A DNA stretch of 64,000 nt from Sclerotinia nivalis (lineage: Eukaryota > Ascomycota > Leotiomycetes > Helotiales > Sclerotiniaceae), in assembly GCA_029531795.1 (NCBI GenBank), contig JAPEIS010000001.1, forward strand, positions 7,006,001-7,070,000, written 5' to 3'. Position numbers and translations under genes: made by a program. Of the stretch, positions 1 through 11,353 are shown piece after piece. Under the pieces are notes generated by a model. That model was not told where the DNA came from, ran no database searches, and worked only from the letters and a program-made list of their open reading frames with translations. Position 1 is the stretch's first letter; each line of letters starts with the position of its first letter.

Positions 1-1
1 C

Positions 2-862
2 GACGAGTTTACCTTTCGACTATACAATCCCAATGAACTTTTCCACCCTCACGCATGGTCCCACGTAAACATAACCCAGGAAACGAACGCACTACCCGAA
101 ATCATCGCTCGAGTAAATTCCTTCATAAACCGCGGATGTTCCATCATCGACGCGCAACTCCGCCTCTCAGATCAACAAGCTCTTCAAATGACCAGACTGC
201 TGGAAGATATTCGACTCAAAGAACGCGATCACAGATTTGAATGGTGCTGGGTTGAACTCAGTCTTTATGATAGCATGGGGGAAATCGATCATGGTATTCG
301 AGGTAATGCAACGCATGCTGCTACAATTATGCATTTGATTGCGAGACGGACGCTGAAGAGAGAGTATAAAGCTTCGGATGTTTATGGTATGTTGACTCGA
401 GGATCGCAAATAGCACCTCCTCCATTTCCACCAGGTTTCCATAATACATTGCCACACCTCTCTTGTCCACCACCTCCGCCACCTATGCCTAGACCCCCTC
501 CACCCCCTCCACCACCTGGTGCAGGACCACCAATTCACATTGAGCCTTTCAGAGCACGAGCAAGAGGATATAGAAAAACCAGAGCTGCGAGCATGAGTGA
601 TCTAAATTCTGGTAGCTCTGGAAGTGATAGTGATGTTAGTTACAATAGTAGAAGAGGGCGAATGAGGAGACGACGTCGCAATAATGGACGTCTGGGACGA
701 GATTATTCTGATATTGAGAGTGAGGATGATAGTGGTGAGGAGGAAGATGATGTCATTAGGATTCCGGTTGTTTTGAAGAGGGGTGATGATTTGGTTAAGA
801 AGCTTTTGGATCTTTGGACGCCGGATGTGGGAGGTGCTGATAAGTCGGGTGAAAGCTCGTAG
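2..862 (+). CDS. Proline-rich hypothetical protein, 3' end only
   Basis: The reading frame is open from base 2 to a TAG at 860-862, so the start lies outside the window and about 286 residues are visible. The visible part begins with ordinary mixed sequence and moves into a proline tract near visible residues 155-177 (runs of six to eight prolines). It ends in an Arg/Ser/Asp-Glu-rich low-complexity tail. The first ATG in frame (188) is not taken as the start because the coding look continues upstream. I do not recognise the family. Proline tracts of this kind often bind SH3, WW or profilin partners, but that is inference. No intron is needed in the visible part. Confidence 0.75.
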   Translation, partial: DEFTFRLYNPNELFHPHAWSHVNITQETNALPEIIARVNSFINRGCSIIDAQLRLSDQQALQMTRLLEDIRLKERDHRFEWCWVELSLYDSMGEIDHGIRGNATHAATIMHLIARRTLKREYKASDVYGMLTRGSQIAPPPFPPGFHNTLPHLSCPPPPPPMPRPPPPPPPPGAGPPIHIEPFRARARGYRKTRAASMSDLNSGSSGSDSDVSYNSRRGRMRRRRRNNGRLGRDYSDIESEDDSGEEEDDVIRIPVVLKRGDDLVKKLLDLWTPDVGGADKSGESS

Positions 863-1513
863 TGGAAGGGATTGGTTAGGGGTCGGTTGTGTGTTGTGTT
901 TTGGGCTCGGGTTCAAGAAGTGTGTGGATTGTTTTATGTAGTTATGACTTTACGGCCTTGATCAATTTAAAGATTCTTATGATATTTAACATACATACTA
1001 TACGCAAAATGTTGTGCAGGAAGTTCGTGAAGGATTTAAAGAATGAAGATAGTACAATTTGTTCCGAATTCGATTGAAATATACGCGCTCAGAATAACGC
1101 TCCGGCGCTCTCTCAATTTGGCTGTTGTTGAAGCTATTGATAGATAACCCAGAAAATGACTTTGATTTCGGTTTCGATTTATATTTCGATCCTACCAAAC
1201 CCCTCTCAACGCCGTTCTTTCTAACAAACCCGATCAGAAGTTCTGAGTTCAACGCGATGATGTTGTTACCCAACTCAGTCTACCTCTACCTCCATCTACC
1301 TCCATCCGCCTCCACAACCATTTATATCTTCCCACCAACAAAAAAACTTCCAGCTTTCATAATACAAAAACAAGCAGTGTAGTAAATCCTTCCCAATTTT
1401 CAGTCACCTTGTATATGTATGCAACTAGGATAATCTCAATTTATATAAATCTTAACATTCCAAAGAATCTCCGCAAAGCATCACATAACGATCGAAAAAA
1501 ATCATTCCACCAG
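863..1513. other. Intergenic, tail-to-tail
   Basis: This stretch lies between two convergent genes and should hold both 3' untranslated regions. It is AT-rich. Short open frames are present on both strands but they are low-complexity and overlap each other, and I see no convincing gene, RNA or repeat. Confidence 0.5.
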
Positions 1514-2576
1514 CTATTCCTTTTGAGATACTACCGATCCAAGAGACGACGAGGCATACAACCTCCCATTAAGAGTTTTCCTCCCCTCCAATTCCTCCAG
1601 CGGCATCATATCCAAATCCGCCTGCATATCAGCCGTTGGTATGCGTCTTCTACATCTATGAACAAGAAGCACAATAAAACCAGCAATTGCACATAGAACC
1701 ACCAATCCCCCAACGATGGTTCCCGCTACAATAGCGGCTTGTGGGACGACACTCATATCACTAATTCCATCATGATACGGTCTAGAACGGCAATCGGAAG
1801 ACGGGTTGTGAAAATACGTGCTTGAGGTCCGTACTGGGGCGCCTTCTAATGCAAAGGATGAACGGTTTGCTCCTGTTGTGCTAGGGGCCGTCAATAATGA
1901 TATCGTCGGCGCATGCGTCGCATAGGTGATTATACCATCTGCGCCCAGATATCGAGGGAGATGACCGATTGTCGTTTGTCCTTTATACGCTAGATATACA
2001 TATGATGTTCCAAAAGGTATATCAGCTTGACAAGCTAGGATGTAATAATTTCCCTGGGGGCCGACGCGGGGAGTAGCGCAGTAGGGAATATCGGAACCAC
2101 TTTTGCGCGTTAGGATTGTCCTGCAAATAAATGTAGGGGACTCACCAACGAACAATGCTTGGATTGGCAACGCAGGCGCGGTCGCAATATTGGAGGGCTT
2201 TATAGGGAATGCAAGAGGTGAAATAATCGATCGAGGTTGCATGTCCGCACCCCAACAACTTGAGGGAGGAGTTCCAGAAACAAGTCGCAGAACCCCCGCA
2301 GGTATAGGAGTTATCTAACCTTAATTAATATGGTTGTACGAGGTTGGTAGGGATTCGGTTTCAGTACGAACCAGGATTATGGTCTATCCATCCACAAATA
2401 TTCGGCGACTCGTACGTATGATTCACGGTGGAAGATAAAGTGGTGATTAGGGTAGGCTTTGGTGTTTGGATCGGTAGCCAAGAAGTTGTTTGACTTGTGG
2501 TAGATGTTGAAGAGGCTGCTTCCCAAGAAATTGCATTAACTTGTAAAAGCACGGTCAAAAAGCCTAATTTGACCAT
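1514..2576 (-). CDS. Cys-rich single-pass membrane protein (three exons)
   Basis: I read exons 2372-2576, 2146-2314 and 1514-2099, joined through introns of 57 bp (donor GTTCGT) and 46 bp (donor GTGAGT, branch CTAAC), giving 319 residues. The ATG at 2576 was chosen because it opens a signal-peptide-like stretch (MVKLGFLTVLLQ). A Ser/Thr-rich segment follows. Next comes a Cys-rich ectodomain (motifs CGWI, YTCGG, GCGHATS, CDRAC, YCATP), which appears only when both introns are removed. One hydrophobic segment (AAIVAGTIVGGLVVLCAIAG) is followed by basic residues HRCRRR and a short cytoplasmic tail. The layout is that of common ascomycete type I membrane proteins of unknown function, and a sensor or cell-wall role is only a guess. 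A cryptic acceptor 21 bp upstream inside intron 2 would give a 25-bp intron, which I judged too short. Confidence 0.72.
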
Positions 2577-3041
2577 GATAGTCGTACATGGAAGCGATAT
2601 GACGTTGAAGAGGATGCTCTTCGAAGCCCCATACAAACGACATCGAGTCCTCGACTCTTCCACTAGACCTTTCTTCATAAACAAAACCAAACTTGGAGGT
2701 ATTAAATAGGATGTTAATTATTGTGGGTCGGAAACATTCCAGCTGGGAAATTACTACGTGTGGCGTATTGAAACACAACGAGCCACCGCCACCTTGCATC
2801 ACACTAAACTCCCGAGATCAGACCATCTATCGTGCCTTGGTGAATCACTGATTGCTTTTAATCGATATTCGAGGCGCTTGTCTCAAGACACTGATCTGGT
2901 TCATCATTATTCTTGATTTATGTTGGTATATCTAGGTATCTAGCTCCATTTTATTTTGGCAAGCTCACAGCATTTGCTAGTCGAGTATCAAAATCATCCC
3001 GTAACCCCGTGAACGCCTAGCAATGTACATTAAATCATTCG
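2577..3041. other. Intergenic, promoter side of the Cys-rich gene
   Basis: This lies between the start of the Cys-rich membrane protein and the stop of cystathionine beta-lyase, both on the minus strand. It should hold the promoter of the former and the 3' end of the latter. The frame of the first gene stays open upstream to about 2690 without another ATG. Nothing else is recognisable. Confidence 0.45.
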
Positions 3042-4470
3042 TTACAATGGAGCAGCTGCATCGTCTGACTCGGCTATTGGTATCTCAGCAATAGCTTGAG
3101 TAGCACCTACGGCATGAAACCCATCAAGAGTTACCTTCACAGCACCTGCTTGGACGAGCTACGGAGAGTTAGCATTATGACGTGAAAATTTTCCAGCTTG
3201 TACTTACAGCGCGGCTCAAATCATCTATCAAATCTGTTACGTCCTCAATTCCAACACACAATCTAATAATGTCTTCTGGCATCTGTCTTTCCTTTCTCGT
3301 CTTTGCATCAATACTGGCGTGACTCATCTGGCATGGCATACTGATCAGACTGTTGACGCAACCGAAACTAACACTAATGCCCCATAACTTTGCAGCTTCA
3401 ACAATTCTCTCGGAGAGAGCAACATCGCCTGTTTCGAAAGATAGCACGGCCCCAGCTCCACGAGCCATAGACCAGTGAAGATCGTATTGAGGGTGAGATT
3501 TCAGACCAGGGTATCTTACACGGAAGCCATGTGATTCGAGGAATTCAGCAATTGCTTGAGCATTCGTCTGTTGTCGCTCCATACGGATTGCCAAAGTCTT
3601 TATTCCCCTCATGAGTAAGAATGAGTCGTTCGGTGAGAGGCCACAGCCAGTAGAATTGATTGTGAAGTACATCTTATCTCCAATAGCGGGATCGTTGAAG
3701 GCTAAAACACCGGCCATAATATCATGATGCCCAGAAAGATATTTCGTGCCTGACTCATAGACAATATCTGCGCCGAGGTCCAATGGATTGCATAACATAG
3801 GAGAGAGCATGGTATTGTCAACCACAACCAAAGCCTTCTCATTCAGCTCGTGTGCGGTCCTTGCAATCGTTGCGATATCGACGATCTTTATCAAGGGATT
3901 GGTTGGAGTCTCTAGTAAAACCATAGCTGTTTTAGGACCTAAAACTGCTTTGACTTTGTCGGGGTTGGTCGTATCAACATGGTGTACAATTATACCGGTG
4001 TTCGCAGCCAGGTATGTCAACAATCGGTTGGTACCTCCATATAAATCATCTCCTGTGATAACTTCATCACCAGGTCGTAGAATTCGTGTTATAACATCTA
4101 ATGCGCCCATACCAGACCCGACAACGAGCGCACGGGTAGCGTTCATAATCTTGGCGAGATGTCGCTCTAAATGTGTTCTTGTAGGATTGCCGGAACGTGT
4201 GTAATCATATTCTGATCCGCCACCAGCCAAGTTCTGTTTGAATGTGGCAGATTGATAAATTGGCATACTCGATGCTCCATATTGATCCTTGGTCTCTGTG
4301 TAAACTAATTCGGTGGCCAACGCGTATCTTCTGCCATTGTGTGGACTGGAGGGTGCGGGTGAGGGAGGAAGGTTGTGACCATCGAGATCAATGTGCGGGA
4401 ATGCTTTGTTGAGAACGTCATTCGCCTTACCAGGCCCAGATGCAGATGAGGAGCCTGATGGTGAAGACAT
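3042..4470 (-). CDS. STR3: Cystathionine beta-lyase (PLP-dependent Cys/Met metabolism enzyme)
   Basis: Exon 1 is 3208-4470 and exon 2 is 3042-3158, separated by a 49-bp intron with a consensus GTAAGT donor; the product is 459 residues. The sequence is a full-length Cys/Met-metabolism PLP enzyme. It has YDYTRSGNPTR early, GSGMGALDV, the LLETPTNP loop, VVDNTM, and SGTKYLSGHHD containing the Schiff-base lysine. The ESGTKYLSGHHDIMAG context and overall length match fungal cystathionine beta-lyase, which cleaves cystathionine to homocysteine, pyruvate and ammonia in methionine synthesis. The related cystathionine gamma-lyase and gamma-synthase share the fold, so the exact reaction is inferred from family resemblance. 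The Ser/Gly/Pro-rich first 40 residues are not part of the catalytic fold. The second exon supplies 38 terminal residues, without which the protein would run into the intron. Confidence 0.85.
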
Positions 4471-5169
4471 ATTGGTATTGTGAATCGGGGTCGCGGAAGG
4501 TCGAAGCGGGGAAATCCAATTGATGAGGCCAAAAGATATGTAACAGTGATTGAATAAGATGAAGGACGAGGATTTGAACGTGACGTTGGAATTGGAATTT
4601 GGTGTATTGTATCGGTTTTCTTATATTGTGAGTGAAAGTATGACAATAATGTATTTCATTCGTAAGACTCAAATTTTGTTTTTGTTTCCCCAGATATAGG
4701 GAGGGTCCGTAACGCCGTGAATCGGACTCTGACTCTGAAGATGTGGGGTGTTTTGACGCTAAAAATGACGTGCTCACTTATCATGATTCGCCTCAAGATA
4801 TGGATCTTGAATTGTAAGCATTTACATTAGGTGTATAGTAGGTAGTAATGTATAGTAGGTAGTAATAGTAGGATGAGTGAGACGAAAGAGTAAATATCAT
4901 CTTAAAGGATTTCGGTAGCTGGACAAAGTCAATTTGAGATGAGAGGAAAGAGAAAAAGAGGAAAGTAAAAAGTCCGTTGTGAGCATGATTCGATGAGGTT
5001 AATAATCTTCATCATGAATAATGCTTTCATTGAGGAAGAGAAAGAGAAAGTTATCCTTTCTTTGTTTCCATATCAAATACAAATCCTTCCACTCTAACGC
5101 CTTGCAGAAGTATGTTACTATGTTACAATGCAATTGTACTTATGTGACCAAATGTACCTGATGAATTCG
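4471..5169. other. Intergenic, promoter of the beta-lyase gene
   Basis: This holds the upstream region of cystathionine beta-lyase and the 3' end of the AAA ATPase gene. A short direct duplication built on TATAGTAGGTAGTAAT lies near 4835-4870. I see no gene; the minus-strand open frames over 4305-4777 are low-complexity and overlap the beta-lyase start. Confidence 0.45.
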
Positions 5170-6589
5170 TTAATCCATCGACTCAGTAATACTCTCTTCA
5201 ACATCTTCGTATCCATCACTAGAATTTGTACCTCTTTTCGTAGAAGTACTTGCTGCCACTATGTTTCGTGCATGATTATCCTTAATAATTTGTCCACCCC
5301 CTTTTCTACCGAAGAAATCCTCTGTCCTAACTCCTCGAACATGCGATGAATCAACACTAGTCATAGACATACCACTTTCCCTTTGCTCTCTGATAAATTC
5401 TCGAACTGGAACCATAGCGGCATCTCTACATGCCTCCTTGATATCACTCCCTGACATACCAGCCATAACCCTTGTAAGATAGTCAATGTCGAAGTCGTTT
5501 GGATCAGTCTTGGTGTTTTTTAATATCAAATCCAAAATCCGTCTTCTTTGCGAATTCGATGGTAATGAAACAGGGAATTTCTTAGGCATTCTTCGCAGAA
5601 TCGCCTCGTCGATATCTTGAATTCGATTTGTAGCACCGAGAATCATAATCCGATCTGGCAATCCACTCTTATTCGATGAAGTAAGTCCGTCCCAAAGTGT
5701 CATAAACCTGAACTTGTGAGCTAGAATTGCAAAAAATTGGAATAGTGTTACTTACTCTGCTTTCACCATACCACTGGCTTCATGCTCACCACTCCGTCTT
5801 TGTCCCAAAACTGCATCTATCTCATCGATAAACACAATACTGGGTTGCAATTTCCGGGCTAAAGAAAACACTGCGCGAACAAGTTTATTCGAATCACCAT
5901 ACCACTTTTCTGTCAAAGTCGAAATATGCAGATTGATAAAGCAAGCTCCACTTTCATGCGCCAAAGCCTTTGCCAACATAGTTTTGCCGCATCCTGGAGG
6001 ACCATATAGTAATACACCGGAAGGTGCAGATAAAAGAGGGGACGAATGCGAATATAAATGAGGCATAGTAAGAGGGTAGATGACGGATTCCTTTAATTCT
6101 TCGATAATGTCGTCCAAGCCACCAATATCTACATAATATTAGCACTACCATATTGCTGTTGAAAGAGGGTACGAACCGTCAAAGCCAACGGGTATATCTT
6201 CCGGGGCTACAACTTCCATCGCAATTTGATTTTCATATTGGTCGAGGATTAAATCCTCTTTGCGGGGACGGCGCGACTTTCCCCTCCCCGAAACGGTTTC
6301 TTCTGAGTCTGATTCATCATCGCTATCCCTCCTATTTAATCTTCGAAGATTTGCCGCGGCTTTTAATCTTGCTTCTTCATGTTGCTCTTTCTCGGCATCG
6401 TTTTGAAAGGGTAAAGCTGGTATTAAACTCTTCGCGACATAGTAAAAAGAGGCCGTCTTCAAGTACCAGATACGTTAGTCGTTGCTGTAAAGTACAGGGT
6501 GAAGAGCTTCCTGGCATACTCACAGAGACAACGATCAATAATAGATCCTGTAAGAGACCATACTTCCTACTGTTACCATCCCCCATCAT
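5170..6589 (-). CDS. MSP1: Msp1/ATAD1-type AAA ATPase of the mitochondrial outer membrane
   Basis: Four exons are read: 6524-6589, 6177-6456, 5756-6128 and 5170-5707. The introns are 67, 48 and 48 bp, and the product is 418 residues. Removing the introns restores the family continuity: an N-terminal hydrophobic anchor across the first junction ([11 protein letters not shown] joined to TASFYYVAK), the [10 protein letters not shown] box across the second, and [11 protein letters not shown] across the third. Walker A GPPGCGKT lies near residues 158-165 and Walker B VFIDEID near 214-219. ATNR and the [13 protein letters not shown] sensor-2 region follow. In yeast and mammals, Msp1/ATAD1 extracts mislocalised tail-anchored proteins from the outer mitochondrial membrane and peroxisomes. 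The acidic and glycine-rich C-terminal tail after about residue 350 is longer than in yeast. The two adjacent ATGs at 6589 and 6586 are equally possible starts. Confidence 0.9.
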
Positions 6590-7117
6590 GACGCGCAAAG
6601 CTTAAAGAAAGGCCGAGCCAGTAGATATGCAGCTTATTGATCCTTCTACAAGAATTGGTGAAGGATTAGAAAACTACAACTACGAACTTTTAGTCGTCGA
6701 AGGGAGAATCATACAACTAAATATAAAGTCGAAATGGCGGCGGTTTTGTTCTAGCTTGTGGTGTGGCGTTTGTCTGGTGTCTAGTTCTAATGTGGCTTAA
6801 CGAGTCCTGAAGTTTTTAGCACGTGCTATATTTACAAGGATAGAATCCCGATAAGCCACACCTAGGTTAGCTTAGCTTTGTTTACATTGGAAAGAGGCTT
6901 CCCCTCGATTTTGGATGGAATTACCCGTTGCCCGTCTCACTGTTTACACTTCAATAACCCAACTCAAAGCCTCACCTGTCGCATTGCACCGAATCAGTCT
7001 AACGCATAGCCATCTACCTTCTTCTGACGATATACAACATCATACGGCTTCACCGCCGGAAGCGCGTTAATCCTTCAATTGTCTCGCGTCTCAATCAAAG
7101 CGGATTGTTTACAATAA
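6590..7117. promoter_or_regulatory. Divergent promoter region between MSP1 and the monopolin gene
   Basis: The 528 bases separate two divergently transcribed genes, so both promoters must lie here or within the first exons. The stretch is moderately AT-rich, with pyrimidine-rich tracts just upstream of the plus-strand ATG at 7118. I could not identify a specific factor site. Confidence 0.5.
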
Positions 7118-8805
7118 ATGTCGAAATACAAAAATTCAACACTTGCAGGATTAATAGAATCAGACTCGGAGGATGATCATTTGGTAGAGCACAACATGGC
7201 GAAAAAACAATCTGAAGATTCTACCTCTGGGAAGAAAGTGCGAGGAAGACCCAAGGCAGCACCGTCAAAGGTTACAAAAACAAAAGCTCCGGCACGTCGC
7301 ACCAATGGGAGGTTAAACGAAAAGACAACACCAGAGCCATCGCCCCAGGCGAAAAGAGGGAAAAGAAATGTTTTGGCAGACAAGAGTAATCGATCGAAGG
7401 GTGCCGAAAAGGAAGTGGAGCAAATCGATGAGACAGGAGACATCACCATGGAGGATGCAGCTTCGGGCGATGAATTAGATGCTGAGGTTATTGCGGTAAA
7501 GGAATCCAAAGCCAAAGCTACAAAGAAAACAGCTACGGCTCGAGGTAGAGCGGCCAAAACAGTGGTTCCAGAACCAGAAGTCGCAGATGAAACTGTGGCA
7601 CCCGTGGGCAAAAAAGGCCGACCTGGAAGAAAGGGGAAAGAAAAGGCACAGGAAGAGCCCGCTCTTGAGCAACAATCGCCAGAAAAAGTCATTCAAGAAA
7701 CCCAAGTACCAGAGCTGGAGATGGAAATGGAAGTAGATATCGAAGAAGATTCGATACTTGCAAATAGCATACCTGCGGTTAAAAGTAAAGAATCTCGCCC
7801 ATATAACGACTCTCGGCGGCGACAAATGTCCGTATCGCGGCATAGAGCTGGCAGTGCATCGGATACGGAGAGGAACGAGCCAGCTGTTAGACGCAGACTT
7901 GGTGAACTTACAAAAAAGCTTGAGAATGTGGAAGGGAAATATCAGAATCTTCGAGAGGTTGGGGTCAAGGAGGCCGAAAAAACATTTGACCGATACAAGA
8001 AAGCAGCGGAGGAAAAGACAAAAAGTAAAAAAGGCCTAACATCCCTCAATCCTCCAGCTACTAACTTTGAGTAGCATCAAATGAACTTATCGCTTCACTG
8101 AAAGCTAATTTGGCGACTCAAACTTCTTTAGCAAAGGAAACTCGAAGTCTGAAGAAAACAATCGAATCGCAAGATGCATTAGTGACCAATTTGCAAGCCC
8201 AAATTAATCAACTAGAGTTGGCTTTATCAGAGGTACAGGTTGAAAATAAAACCCTATCTACCAAGCTTGCAGCAAGTCGCACGATAACGGCATCATACGA
8301 GAGTGCAAATGTCAAAGTTCCAGGTAGCGCTATAAAAGCCAATGGTGGCATGCGCATGATTGGAAGTCAAGAGGCGGCTCAAGCTGCACAAGCCGCTCAA
8401 TTGAAAGAAGATTTATACAGTGATTTGACCGGATTAATTATACGGGGGGTCAAGCGAGAAGCAGAAGAAGATGTCTTTGACTGTATTCAGACTGGTCGTA
8501 ACGGCAGTAAGTTGCTCTATGCCTTGTTCACATGATGACTTCATACTAACTGTATAATAACAGCTCTTCACTTCAAACTGGGTGTTGAAAACGAAAAAAT
8601 GGCAAACGGCGATGCGGATTGCCGATACACACCACTACTAGACCCCAGCAGAGATAAACCATTACTAGAGTTGTTGCCCGATTATCTTGTAGACGAGATA
8701 GAATTTCCAAGACCACAAGCTGCTAGGTTTTATGCACGGATTACGAGAGCACTTACTGAAAAACCTGCAAGTATGGGTGGACCTGTAGATGAAAGTGATG
8801 AGTAG
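7118..8805 (+). CDS. PCS1: Monopolin-complex subunit, Pcs1/Csm1 family
   Basis: Exons 7118-8024, 8075-8506 and 8564-8805 are joined through 50-bp and 57-bp introns. The first intron has a TACTAAC branch. The product is 526 residues. The first 270 residues are low-complexity, charged and Lys/Glu/Ala-rich. A coiled coil follows (heptad-like segment from RRRLGELTKKLENVEGK through about residue 390). The C-terminal globular domain is the recognisable part: EDLYSDLTGLIIRGVK, then DVFDCIQTGRNG joined across intron 2 to TLHFKLGV, which is the Csm1/Pcs1 domain pattern. Pcs1 (fission yeast) and Csm1 (budding yeast) crosslink kinetochore microtubule sites and act in rDNA silencing. The disordered N-terminus is much longer than in yeast Csm1, as in other filamentous fungi. 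Confidence 0.85.
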
Positions 8806-10185
8806 AGTACAATTTATGTTAGGCGTTAATTGGGCAGCTATCCTCAGGGGGAAATGGATGAGGTGTTTGGGAGTGAGGGATACATCTATCGAGTATTTGA
8901 GGAACAACAGTTTTTATGAATTGATACCTGTCTATATGATACCTGTACATCTGCTAGTTATCCTTTAATACGAGTTGATTGCAATTTATCATGCAACAAT
9001 TTTGGGCAATGTCCAGATTCAAACTAAACATTCCATCTATGCTTTTCAGTCTTGGTGTCTGCTACTATGCTAACTATGGTACTGGTCAAATGTAGTTTGT
9101 ACTTCGAGATAAGATGGATACATTGGCAACGACGCTCCTATGACAATAGCTAGCTATTGTGCTCAATATGACTTGCATCTTTCAAGTCCCTCGATCGCAT
9201 TGAGAATAAGTTTCCCTCACCAGACGAAGATGCCGTTTGCCCTGTTCTAGGAAATCGAATCTGGATATGTTGTCCGTTGAGAGGTCTTTAACTTGGAGCT
9301 GCAGCTGCGAGGTAATCGTAAGTTGCTTTGTATTGTGGATGCGTAAGTTGTATTTTGATAACTCTGTTTTTGATTAAAGATGTAGGTAGCCTTTTACCTC
9401 TGGTAAAAGTAGTGAAAGATACTTATCTGCTTTCTTCAGAGCATTATGAGTTTAGAAAGAGAACTATCTATACCAGTAGTTAATCACTACTGCATTTACA
9501 ATTCGTAAGCCCCTTTACTGGTTTGATGCCCCAAACATGATGAATATCAAAAATAGGGTCATGGATGGATTATATTTCGGACTATTGTGCTGTGATCAAG
9601 TTATTTCTGTTCGGGTTACCCTCAAAACAGGTGTCTCCCCTCAGACTATACACCAGCTTGGCCATTCGCAGTCCTCGCATATTGCAGAGCGGAAAGGCTT
9701 AGTCATCTTGAACTTTATATAATATTCATCTGTTTTCGTCTTAGTTACTTGTAGCAATTGGTATTGAATAAAATAAATGATGATGACGTGCGACTAACAT
9801 GATGGCAAATCCGTGAAAATCGAAGGCGCCACTGCCAAGTCACTCCTGGAGCTAGAGAGTAGGATATCATATCACCGGCAATTGGTCTGCCTGTTGGAGT
9901 TAATAGGATGTAAGCAGCCAATTTCATTCTCTAGGTCCTAAGTACCAAATTCGGTCGAATAGACTCCACTAGCTAATACAAGGATTCATGGTGTGCTCCC
10001 CAACTCTCAAAAATTATCATTAATCCAAACCTCAATTCTTTCGTTCAAAAATCTATGGTCTCATTGTTTGGCCTATAGTGAGTAATTTTATCAGGTTTCA
10101 CCGCGTAGAAGCGAGGATTTCGAGGTCTCCTGGTTCAACTTCTCCCTATCATTCCAAAAGACCGCAAACCCACTGTGCTCTCGAA
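8806..10185. other. Intergenic, no gene seen
   Basis: AT-rich sequence downstream of the monopolin gene. Only short open frames occur (for example 9537-9722) and none shows protein-like composition. No repeat is visible before the palindrome at 10186. Confidence 0.5.
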
Positions 10186-10205
10186 GGGAGGGGGAACCCC
10201 CTCCC
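10186..10205. repeat. Perfect G-rich palindrome
   Basis: Nine bases, GGGAGGGGG, are followed by AA and then their exact complement CCCCCTCCC. The palindrome sits immediately beside the decayed tRNA copy that begins near 10206. It would form a very stable cruciform or RNA hairpin. Confidence 0.8.
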
Positions 10206-10300
10206 GGACAAGATAGCCCACGTATACTCGTGATAAAATATGACAGGTCCCGGGTTCAAAGACTGGTTGGGTCTCTGTCTTTTACCAATATGGTTGTATT
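10206..10300 (+). pseudogene. Decayed inverted copy of the tRNA-Pro 3' half and its 3' flank
   Basis: The plus strand from about 10216 to 10260 matches the intron end, anticodon-stem 3' side, variable loop and T-arm of the tRNA-Pro gene at 10563-10664. Key shared pieces are CACGTATACTCGTGATA, ATATGACAGGTCCCGGG and TTCAAA. The resemblance continues past the tRNA end into flanking DNA (TTTACCAATATGGTTGT against TTTGCCAATATGGTTGT). The 5' half is not recognisable and the acceptor-stem complement is destroyed, so it cannot fold as a tRNA. Orientation is opposite to the intact gene. Confidence 0.75.
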
Positions 10301-10562
10301 ATTCAGGGTTTTCTATGTTGTGTGAGTGTGAGGAAGATATATCAATTCTTTCCCTAAATGACTATTTCGAAGGTCGATGAAGTTTTGACGTTCCCTTCTA
10401 GCGTGCACAGATCACATTTTTGAGTCTTGTTAGTCAGCGTTTCGCAACCCCACCAAAAAACAAAGGAGTGAACAAAACTTCAAAATTAAGAGGTTCCAGC
10501 CAAAGTATTCGATATCAAAAGCTTTCCAAATGGAAAAAACAACCATATTGGCAAAAGACGAG

Positions 10563-10664
10563 GGGCCCGACCGGGATTTGAACCCGGGACCTGTCATATT
10601 CTATCACGAGTATACGTGGGGAGAGTATCCCGAAACAACAATCATTCTACTAGACCATCGGGCC
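10563..10664 (-). tRNA. tRNA-Pro(CGG) with a 30-nt intron
   Basis: On the minus strand the gene begins GGCCCGA and ends TCGGGCC plus discriminator C, giving a perfect 7-bp acceptor stem. The D-arm starts TGGTCTAG and the anticodon loop reads TTCGGG. The T-arm is CCGGG-TTCAAAT-CCCGG with a canonical B box. The anticodon stem GTTGT pairs with ATGAC (two G-U wobbles) only if 30 nt (10599-10628) are removed one base 3' of the anticodon, the standard position for nuclear tRNA introns. Anticodon CGG decodes CCG proline. The weak anticodon stem is a little unusual, but the rest is well formed. Confidence 0.88.
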
Positions 10665-11353
10665 GGTCGTGTTTGTTTGATCGTCTTGGCCACCATTTTA
10701 ATTTATGACTGTCTGGACTGTAGGAGTATCAAATGTATGAATCGGCTGCACAATCGGATAACTCCACACCCCGGAGGAAGAGAATTGCCGTTAGGCAATC
10801 TTTTGGATACCACATTTTTGATATTCACTCTGAATACAATCTGTCGGTTTATGTTGGGCCAATCTCAATCTCAATGTCTATGGAGAACAGAGGCAAATGT
10901 ACTTCGAACCAGGTTATGAAAATTATTACGTTGAATTTTTACAAAATTATGAAAATTAGTTCATTTTGGCGTGTGTCACTCGCTTAGTTTGGGTCTGATG
11001 AAGGGGCACCGAGGCATGGATTTTGTGGGGAAATAAGCTACATGCAACGAAACAATTTTGGCGCAAGGCAAAACCATGTATCAAGGCTGACACCTCGAAA
11101 AGTATCAAAATATTCATTCATGTATGAGATTTCTTCATATGATATCATGGCTCACATGGTAATGATTATATTGCAATTCACTTGCTAATTTCTTTCAAAG
11201 GTAATAATAACTAACGCTTTGACCTTTAAACATCCCAGATAGTTATCTATCTTGGCCATCATGAGTATGGAACGACTCATTTTAATGAAATGGGACCCAA
11301 AACAACGGGTTAACACAACTAAAAATGATCATGAATTAACAGATTAAGCACAA
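10665..11353. other. Intergenic, upstream of the tRNA and of the next gene
   Basis: This holds the 5' flank of the tRNA gene (minus strand) and the promoter of the plus-strand gene starting at 11354. It is AT-rich. No further gene or repeat is recognised. Confidence 0.45.
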
